From contig JBBBDQ010001188.1 in NCBI GenBank assembly GCA_037127315.1, positions 1,099,001 through 1,163,000 of the forward strand: a DNA stretch of 64,000 bases. Direction: 5' to 3'. The first letter of the stretch is position 1. Every line of letters starts with the position of its first letter. Of this stretch, positions 59,601-64,000 are shown in pieces. Source of the DNA: Ascarosepion bandense. Its lineage: Eukaryota > Mollusca > Cephalopoda > Sepiida > Sepiidae. The notes below the pieces were generated by a model. The model searched no databases. It saw only the letters and a program-made list of their open reading frames with translations, and was not told the DNA's origin. The position numbers and the translations under genes are program-made.

Positions 59601-61587
59601 GCGCCCCTTCTATTCTCCTCGGGGTTCTTGACAAAATACAGCGAAGAATCTGTAATGTGATTGATACAGACTGACCGCCTGCAGTATCTCTCTCACCGGC
59701 GTGACGTGGTTTCCCTGTGCCTATTCTATAAATACTTTCATGGCTTCTGCTCTGACGAACTTAAATCACTGGTGCCCGCTAGATGTGAATTTGCACGAGA
59801 TACTAGATTGGCAACTAGGTCCCACCATTTTACAGTGAAACCGATGAAATGTAACCGCAATTTCTACTCCAACAGCTTCTTTCCTCGCACTTTTCGCCTG
59901 TGGAATTCTCTACCACATGCTTGCTTCCCCCGACGGCTAAAACCTCCAGGAGTTTAAATGTAAGGTCAATAGACATCTCCTAACACACTAACTCACACCC
60001 ACTCTCTCTAACTCTCTCCCTATGTACATCCTAAGTCATCTATCACCCTCCTTCTGACATTTCCCATACCCAATCGCTCTATGTAACCCCCTGTTCTATA
60101 TTGGCAGTGGAATGCCTTGCTTGGAGTGACACGATTAAAAAAAATATTACTAGAACAGAATGCCTAAAGAAGTTTTATAATCTGGGCGAGGGAAGTATTT
60201 GTAGCGGACTAAAATCTATTGGTTGAAAAATACGTTTTTCTTTCTCCACAAATTCTCCTTGACAGATACAGTTAACTCAAATCTCCTAGTACGGGTAAAT
60301 TTCTGCTCTCAAATACGTTCGATACGCTACGTCATAAATACATGCAACGTCAAGAGATTTAACACTGTCAGCTCTCTGCCTTCGGGCGGAGATCATAAAC
60401 CCAGTCGTGGCTCCGCCGAAGGGTAGAGTCACGACTGGGCAAAATTAGACAGATATTTTTGACTAGGTAATATGGCCCGAGGGACCCACATTTAAAAAGG
60501 TTCTTGTAAAGCAGTTTCCGCCAGTGGGAGGGTAAATTAATACCGGGCAGCAAATGAGAAAGGAGGCCCGAGAGGACACACCTCATGGAATGAGCACACA
60601 CTCCGAACGCCAAAGTCAAAAACTGGTAACCACCCATTTTGGTTGAATACAATTTGATAAGTAGACTCCTTGTATATACGCGTCCTTTAGACGCTTATTA
60701 AAGCCAACGCACACACGTGACACTACCAGCGTTGTCAATACAGGCCAAGGTTCGCGTATGAAGGAATGTATTTTGCATTTAATGAAACGTATTTTGTCCC
60801 TCTTCCAAATTGTTGCTTGTATAAATGATATGAAATTATAACTATGTTCAACACACGTGTCTTTTAATGGTAACAATCATTTTATTATAGCTTCTTTACT
60901 TATCCATTTCTAGAGATAGTGTGTTGAAAGATGTAAATATGAAATGTTGAGCAGATTCGAAATAACTTACTCACCCAGAAGCGTCCGTTCTTCCAGTGGC
61001 AGTACCTCATGTAATCGTGCATGATTTCATAGAATCAGTCATTATTTACAAAGCAGTCGACACTAGTCTTAGCTAATGTCTTTTAGTCTTAATGATCAGT
61101 TTACTATAGCCTTTTTGCTTATCCATTTCTATAGATAGTGTGTTGAAATATGTGGGTATAAAATGTTGAACAAATTCAAAATGACTCACCTTAAAGCGAC
61201 CGTTCTTCTCATGGAAGTACCTCATGTAATCATGCATGATTTCGTAAAGACAATCGCAGATGTAGTCCACCCTGAACATATCCATGTTGGTTTTTCCGTG
61301 GAAGCCTAAAAGATCCAGCGGAAAATATATATTGATGAATATAAAATGAACAATTTCCAATTCACATACTAATACTAATAGCAATACTACTAATGCTAAA
61401 GATATTGATTTTGTATTATTATGTCGGGAAGATCAAAAATAAATTTTAAAATATATGAACAGGACTGAATCAGTTATAAATAAGTTCTTACCATATTCTC
61501 TTGCCAAGTATCTGGCAATGGCCATGGTTTCGGGCATTTTGTTTTTTCCATCAATCTCCAAGACAGGAACGCTGAAGCTAGGCATGT
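45998..61587 (-). CDS. S-crystallin gene 2, exons 2-6 (5'-partial at the window edge)
   Basis: Exons 61587-61492, 61305-61190, 57356-57324, 49125-49018 and 46162-45998 have the same lengths and phases as gene 1, except the linker exon (33 against 30 bp). With a 133-bp exon 1 outside the window the protein would be 216 residues. The visible part reads [20 protein letters not shown] at the start and [11 protein letters not shown] at the end. Glu-Thr again replaces the glutathione-binding Gln-Ser. It lies head-to-tail upstream of gene 1, 25.5 kb away. The role is as gene 1, a lens refractive protein. All splice sites are canonical and no frame damage is seen, so it is probably functional. Confidence 0.92.
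46423..47110 (+). mobile_element. SINE family A / spacer array
   Basis: SINE A 46423-46713, spacer 46714-46850 (GGGGATCAGTTTTC ... ATGATCCCCC), partial SINE A 46850-46920, a 5S-like scrap (46916-46950: CCATACTGACCCGGATCGAC), then another spacer copy to about 47100. The repeating spacer-SINE order argues for one larger composite repeat. In intergenic DNA just upstream of gene 2's last exon (its intron 5). Confidence 0.7.
47165..47212. repeat. (TA)n microsatellite
   Basis: Pure TA run. Confidence 0.95.
47265..47742 (-). mobile_element. Composite of three 5S-like units and a tRNA-like head
   Basis: Reading the minus strand: a decayed 5S unit (about 47740-47640), a full-length 5S-like unit of ~120 nt (47624-47505; AACGAAGATAAGTAACGTCG, TCAGTACTTAGATGGGTGAC) and a shortened 5S unit (47500-47425; CACTGAAGTTAAGCAATGTC). 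A tRNA-like head follows (GTGTGGCGTAATCGATAATT, B-box-like GAGTTCCCATTCTG) and a tail to 47265 shared with 15126-15200. The 5S units are too diverged to be working genes. Confidence 0.75.
47743..47972 (+). mobile_element. piggyBac-like MITE, copy 1
   Basis: A 222-bp element (47747-47968) is flanked by TTAA on both sides (47743-47746, 47969-47972). Terminal inverted repeats of 37 bp begin CCCTCTAGGGCCATTCGTAT. TTAA duplications and CCC ends are piggyBac hallmarks. There is no coding capacity. Internally AATGTTTCCTTATAGGGAA is repeated twice. Confidence 0.85.
48015..48244 (+). mobile_element. piggyBac-like MITE, copy 2
   Basis: Element 48019-48240, again 222 bp, TTAA at 48015-48018 and 48241-48244, nearly identical to copy 1 and in the same orientation, 42 bp away. 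Both TIRs are perfect. Confidence 0.87.
48450..48740 (-). mobile_element. Tc1-like transposase N-terminus
   Basis: Minus frame: [20 protein letters not shown] then [10 protein letters not shown], the DNA-binding helix-turn-helix of a Tc1-like transposase, related to 41350-41690. No DDE domain follows. In intron 5 of gene 2. Confidence 0.75.
49018..49125 (-). CDS. S-crystallin gene 2, exon 5 (108 bp)
   Basis: Acceptor TTTAG, 36 codons [20 protein letters not shown] through [10 protein letters not shown], donor GTTTGT (from 49017). Confidence 0.92.
49321..49850. mobile_element. Foldback with Penelope-tail-like motif
   Basis: Arms 49327-49388 and 49749-49810 are inverted (GGTTTTGTTGAATAATATAG; TATTTTGTGTAGGATCCTTT), each leading into TA repeats. 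The interior contains TTGATAATGGCTTATATAAG then CCGAAAGCTCAGACC (49637-49670), the same type of stem-loop as in the PLE fragments at 5089 and 21348. Confidence 0.6.
49855..50200 (+). mobile_element. LINE-A scrap joined to RTE-like 3' end
   Basis: A decayed LINE-A C-terminus (TTTGAGTTCACTAAATGTAAC, CAAAAATTTAAATGCAATGT) runs into CAGGACGTCACCAATCATGA. The same junction is repeated at 54780-55275, so this is one composite repeat and not two chance insertions. Confidence 0.6.
50216..50268. repeat. (TA)n microsatellite
   Basis: Pure TA run after a TATC-like lead-in. Confidence 0.95.
50721..50776 (+). ncRNA. Hammerhead ribozyme, Penelope-type
   Basis: Stem I is CCAC (50721-50724) with GTGG (50773-50776). 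CTGATGA is at 50725-50731. Stem II is a perfect 8 bp, GACATTGG (50732-50739) with CCAATGTC (50744-50751). GAAA is at 50752-50755. Stem III is weak: 4 bp with a bulged C. The cleavage residue is A 50772 after U 50771. The core is intact. The 5' flank (from about 50400) and AT-rich 3' flank look like a PLE tail. Confidence 0.72.
50917..50970. repeat. (TA)n microsatellite
   Basis: Pure TA run. Confidence 0.95.
50971..51464. other. Intron 4 sequence of gene 2, nothing recognised
   Basis: AT-rich. Open frames are short and without known motifs. Confidence 0.5.
51465..52770 (+). mobile_element. Possible LTR retroelement remnant (two LTR-like copies)
   Basis: About 290-315 bp is directly repeated at 51465-51755 and 52068-52385 (TCCTCAAAATCATTGAATCC, AGAGAATTTGGAACAGGC, each followed by a TATA-like ATAAAAAT). 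After the first copy GGGGTCATCAAATTGGCGAG resembles an LTR end and primer-binding site. No gag or pol is seen. A simple tandem duplication is the alternative. Confidence 0.45.
52929..53208. mobile_element. Foldback MITE, 280 bp
   Basis: Two arms of about 130 bp, ATGAGTGGTGTCTTCAGG... and ATGAGTGTTGCCTTCAGG... when read from each end. They share AAGAACACTCACG and TTTTTGAA.GC.CAATTTTT with several compensating differences. No TTAA or TA duplication is evident. Confidence 0.75.
53246..53294. repeat. (TA)n microsatellite
   Basis: Pure TA run after the foldback element. Confidence 0.95.
53620..53860 (+). mobile_element. LINE-A fragment, decayed
   Basis: Plus strand [18 protein letters not shown] decayed copy of [18 protein letters not shown], followed by degenerate coding to 53850. 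Confidence 0.7.
53966..54668 (+). mobile_element. Non-autonomous Helitron, copy 7 (full length)
   Basis: Starts TCTGAACTTATT at 53966 (A before) and ends hairpin plus CTAG at 54665-54668 (T after). 703 bp, in intron 4 of gene 2. Confidence 0.85.
54755..55275 (+). mobile_element. LINE-A scrap joined to RTE-like 3' end, second copy
   Basis: Plus-strand [29 protein letters not shown] words, then TTCAAGACGTCACCGATCATG and the same sequence as 50030-50180. A copy of the junction at 49855-50200. Confidence 0.65.
55370..55677 (+). mobile_element. SINE family A, near full length
   Basis: GAGTTGTGGTGCATTGGATA to CACTTAACTGACTGACTG. Flanks share AAGCATT and TATTAATAAT words, but no exact target-site duplication. 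Confidence 0.88.
55765..56330 (-). mobile_element. LINE-A fragment, decayed
   Basis: Reversed 3' UTR from TTGTCCCACCCCAAGCAAAG and decayed C-terminal coding to about 56290, interrupted by a (TA)n(GA)n tract at 56212-56260. Confidence 0.7.
56346..56690. repeat. Two (CA)n arrays
   Basis: CA runs at 56346-56402 and 56629-56682 around a CA-rich spacer. The cysteine/valine runs seen in translation are artefacts. Confidence 0.95.
56691..56850 (+). mobile_element. Penelope-tail-like motif
   Basis: CTGAAGATGAGATTTTGATC then TCGAAATATTACTG at about 56771-56804. A 5-bp stem GAGAT/ATCTC lies between CTGAAGAT and GAAA. Hammerhead-like, but with one extra base after the CUGANGA box. No coding. Confidence 0.4.
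57085..57290 (+). mobile_element. LINE-A 3' UTR fragment
   Basis: Plus-orientation counterpart of 7345-7560: CAATTGGAGTAGATAGACTA to TTACCGCCTTGCTCGGGGTG and ATATGATTAAAAA. It ends 34 bp from the linker exon of gene 2. Confidence 0.75.
57324..57356 (-). CDS. S-crystallin gene 2, 33-bp variable linker exon
   Basis: Acceptor TTGCAG, eleven codons [11 protein letters not shown], donor GTAAGT (from 57323). Symmetric phase 0. Same place as the gene 1 linker exon but different sequence and length: only the first Asn and the N-M pair near the end are shared. Confidence 0.85.
57715..58690 (-). mobile_element. RTE-like LINE, two overlapping partial copies
   Basis: Minus frame 58427-57879 has [40 protein letters not shown] and [20 protein letters not shown] coding. 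Then 58690-58430 repeats the [13 protein letters not shown] segment, so a second copy starts inside the first, or the region was duplicated. Confidence 0.85.
58845..59394. repeat. Intron segment duplicated from 60165-60860
   Basis: Shares ATTTACAAAGCACTCGACAC (as in the exon-3 cassettes), GTAGCGGAC/GCAGCGGAC, CCAACGCACA and GAGGTTCGCGTAT with 60165-60760. It is a relic of tandem growth in this intron, mixed with unassigned sequence. Confidence 0.55.
59395..60150 (+). mobile_element. LINE-A fragment with 3' UTR
   Basis: Plus strand from ACTATCAGCGGACCTCAAGT ([11 protein letters not shown] region) to [23 protein letters not shown] coding (frame 59661-59957) and the 3' UTR ending CTTGGAGTGACACGATTAAA. 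One frameshift near 59670. Confidence 0.88.
60165..60860. repeat. Intron segment duplicated at 58845-59394, with nested hairpins
   Basis: See 58845. It contains the compact inverted pairs CCCAGTCGTG/CACGACTGGG (60400-60409, 60430-60439) and CTCTGCCTTCGGGCGGAG/CTCCGCCGAAGGGTAGAG (60374-60391, 60411-60428). No gene. Confidence 0.55.
60975..61040 (-). pseudogene. Pseudo-exon 3 copy of gene 2
   Basis: Same 22-codon 3' half of exon 3 as in gene 1's cassettes, ending before donor-like GTGAG. The second codon is TGA (TGC in gene 1's copies). CHWKNGRFW replaces FHEKNGRFK. Not usable as coding sequence. Confidence 0.75.
61190..61305 (-). CDS. S-crystallin gene 2, exon 3
   Basis: 116 bp between acceptor TTTAG and donor GTGAGT (from 61189), encoding [15 protein letters not shown] ... 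EKNGRFK. Differs from gene 1 in only a few residues. Confidence 0.92.
61492..61587 (-). CDS. S-crystallin gene 2, exon 2
   Basis: 96 bp between acceptor CAG (ending 61588) and donor GTAAGA (from 61491). Same as gene 1 exon 2 except the Arg/Lys change in DGKNKMPE. The intron to exon 3 is only 186 bp against 1.6 kb in gene 1, where a minisatellite and SINE debris have expanded it. Confidence 0.92.
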
Positions 61588-61633
61588 CTGGAAAAGATGC
61601 AATAGTTTTCGTTTGAATTATACCAAACTAAAC

Positions 61634-61667
<34 letters not shown>

Positions 61668-61668
61668 G
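61634..61668. repeat. (TCTA)n microsatellite
   Basis: About eight tetranucleotide units, 45 bp upstream of exon 2 of gene 2 (intron 1). Confidence 0.9.
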
Positions 61669-61715
61669 TAGCGAGCTACTGATTATTACCGTTCAAGTGA
61701 ATTTCTGTATTTAAC

Positions 61716-61721
<6 letters not shown>

Positions 61722-61768
<47 letters not shown>
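61722..61768. repeat. (TA)n microsatellite
   Basis: Pure TA run in intron 1 of gene 2. Confidence 0.95.
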
Positions 61769-61771
<3 letters not shown>

Positions 61772-61849
61772 TCACTCAGACTGTAACTCTATTTTCAGAT
61801 GGATGGTATTAATTTTCAGTGATTTTCAAGAGAAGAAGAGATTTCTCTA

Positions 61850-62483
61850 AAATTGGAAACTACAATTATTTTTATCGGGTGAAGTAGCCGAAAATTTTTT
61901 TCGGGTGAAGTAGCCGAAATGTTAACATGTAGAAATTACAGGTGCGAAGTACAATGAATGCAAAATTATTTTCAAGTTAATTTATTAATGCGATTCTAGT
62001 CAAAATCTATGTCAATAGTTTTTAACGATATGTGATCCTATGTCGAAATGCGGCCTTAGAATTTTCTGTATACTGGATTACCAAGACACTTGATAAGAAC
62101 AGGCAGACAATAAGGGGAAGTGGGCTTTTCTCTCCCTCTATTGGAAGTCGAAATGGTTAAATGTAATTGTTTTGATTTTGAGCTGAGTTATACAGTAAAG
62201 GAAATAGAAATGTGGTTCTGTTAAACAAAATCAGATTGCAAGACTAAATTAGTTAGGGTAGAAAGGCATTTGAATGGCGGATTGAATACGGTCGAACTGA
62301 AACTAACGACTGCTAGAAACAAAAAGAAAAGAGTAATATTGCTAATTTAACCAACTGGAAAGAGAACAAACCAACGCCTCGTGAAAATAATACAACATGA
62401 ATATTATGGTGCTATTGGAATACCAGCCAACTGATATTTCTTTTTCGTCAATTACTTTGACTGTCTTGTAATCTTGTGATTAT
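61850..62483. other. Intron 1 of gene 2, no gene
   Basis: A short tandem duplication, TCGGGTGAAGTAGCCGAAA, at about 61878-61920. The rest is unassigned. Confidence 0.5.
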
Positions 62484-62484
62484 T

Positions 62485-62488
<4 letters not shown>

Positions 62489-62523
<35 letters not shown>

Positions 62524-62819
62524 GTTTCGTTGCGGTCTTAAATCTGGTTAACATTATATACCAGTCATGCACATGTCTGGACCAGCCTCGTCAAGTTGTA
62601 ATAAGCAATCCCGTTTGTCTAATCCGAGATCAACAACACAATGTGGGCGGAATCGGACAAAAATCAGAGAGGTTGACTGGATGCAGCCAAGGTCTGTGTT
62701 ATAAGATGCGAAATTTTGTTTCGTGCTAAAGGCAATAGACAGGCTAACGATTGCGTTTATCATAACATCGACTGTCGTGCCTGAGTGATGACTCAAAGAC
62801 CACTTATATAATTTTTTTC
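62489..62819. other. (TA)n followed by unassigned sequence
   Basis: TA run to 62520, then about 300 bp of more balanced composition without recognisable family or long frame. Confidence 0.5.
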
Positions 62820-63115
62820 TTTCATGATTCTTTCACACTAGGCAAAACCACTGGTGTGCAAGAGATAACATAAGAGGAGAATGATGAGAAAGAGGAAAAG
62901 TTACAGAGAATGGGTAAGAAAAGGATGAGAACGCTGGTGTAAAGAGAGCTGCATGAGAGTAGTGTGTAAAGGGAAAGAACATGATACAAGGGCTAACAGG
63001 AAAAGGATGCGAGTCAAGGAGATAAGAGATGGCAATTGACGTTGGATTTAAAATCTTGGAGATTGTATCTGTCAGTAAAGCCAGTATACGGAAGGGAATT
63101 CCACAGGCAAGAAGA
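62820..63115 (-). mobile_element. LINE-A 3' fragment
   Basis: Reversed 3' UTR and decayed ACGIPF/FTDTIS-type coding up to 63115, where the Helitron begins. Confidence 0.65.
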
Positions 63116-63118
63116 AAT

Positions 63119-63801
63119 TTAAACTTATTTATAAATGGAACTTTGTATGTGTGCATGTGTGTGTGTGTGTGTGTGTGTTTGTGTCCGTTACCTATAGATT
63201 GCGAAATGGCTGAACCGATTATCTTGAAACTTTACACAGTTGTACGATAAGCGTCAGCGAGTGTCCTTATCTAGGTTTTGTGTCGAGGTACCCACCGATA
63301 AATATCAAAAATCGATAATCGAAAAAGTCGGATGATAGAAGGAGTGGTTCGATTTTAATCAAATTTGATACATGCATAGACAAAGACATAACAAACGATA
63401 TTCAGAAGTTTCAAGGTGCAGAAAATCGATAATATATAAATATATAAATGGTAAGAAGTGTGTGTCTGTTTATCTGCCTGTGTATCTGTATTTTCTTCAG
63501 CCCTATAATTTTAATTTTTGCATCGGTTTTAGCTCAGCCATGATACCTATTTACTCAGAGGACGTATTTAGCCTTCAAAATTCAGTTTACGACGAAAAAA
63601 ACGTATTTGATATCGATACTAGGAAATCAAAATTTGACTTACATTCATTCATTTTTCTTTCAATCTACGGTTTCGCTTTAACTGGAAACAACTATTGCTT
63701 TTTAGTCTTTCGTGTCGACGTGCAAAGAGTCTGAGCTTCAGGACCATGGATTAGTTTTAAAGTTTTTGTTACACCTGAGCAACGCCGGGCTATACTGCGA
63801 G
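63119..63801 (+). mobile_element. Non-autonomous Helitron, copy 8
   Basis: Starts TTTAAACTTATT (first TC changed to TT) and ends ACACCTGAGCAACGCCGGGC then TATACTGCGAG, where CTAG is mutated. 683 bp, nested in LINE-A debris. Confidence 0.8.
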
Positions 63802-64000
63802 TGTCTACATAAAATGAACATTAATACATATATTTGCCTATTGCAGATAATGAGTATCACTGATAAAGTTGAATTTTGGCGTTAAGGTGGAAAATCTGTA
63901 CTTCTGTTTTTAAAAATTAAATTTTTTAATAAAATATTTATTTCAGGGGCCTGACATAAATTTCTGAAAATTAATGGGTTTCTACGACATTTATTAACTA
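63802..64000. other. Intron 1 of gene 2, no feature seen
   Basis: AT-rich sequence to the window edge. Exon 1 of gene 2 is not in the window. Confidence 0.6.

Overview
The window is animal nuclear DNA, almost certainly from a cephalopod and most likely an octopod. It is AT-rich and full of (TA)n and (CA)n microsatellites and retroelement debris. The only host protein-coding genes I can support are two S-crystallin genes, members of the lens-protein family that cephalopods derived from sigma-class glutathione S-transferase. Both lie head-to-tail on the minus strand. Gene 1 (4070-20502) is complete: six exons join in frame into a 215-residue protein, with a TATA box and a perfect AP-1 site upstream. 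Gene 2 (45998-61587) has exons 2 to 6; its exon 1 lies beyond base 64000. Intron phases and exon lengths are the same in both genes. The exception is a tiny variable exon (30 bp in gene 1, 33 bp in gene 2) that encodes a linker between the two halves of the GST fold.

Relics of cluster evolution are visible. A decayed second exon 1 with a decayed promoter sits inside intron 1 of gene 1 (17941-18065). Tandem units of about 218 bp carry extra 3' halves of exon 3, in the intron after exon 3 of both genes (13745-14421 and 60855-61190).

The rest is layered mobile DNA. Two LINE groups are present. One, called LINE-A here, has a long reverse-transcriptase ORF at 16556-17689 and many 5'-truncated copies. 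The other is RTE-like. Penelope-like element (PLE) pieces carry GIY-YIG or reverse-transcriptase remnants. There are eight or more copies of one non-autonomous Helitron of about 0.7 kb, two tRNA-derived SINE families, Tc1-like fragments, a pair of 222-bp piggyBac-like MITEs, LTR-like direct repeats and several foldback elements. Three minisatellites (108-, 50- and 21-bp units) lie in gene 1 introns.

The observations most worth following are these. There is an inverted pair of hammerhead self-cleaving ribozymes (36683-36741 plus, 36976-37034 minus) and a third hammerhead at 50721-50776. 5S rRNA-derived sequences are repeatedly joined to a tRNA-like SINE head. The pseudo-exons point to exon-level birth and death in the S-crystallin cluster. 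The 108-bp minisatellite carries let-7-like decamers. I found no CRISPR array, operon or other prokaryotic system.
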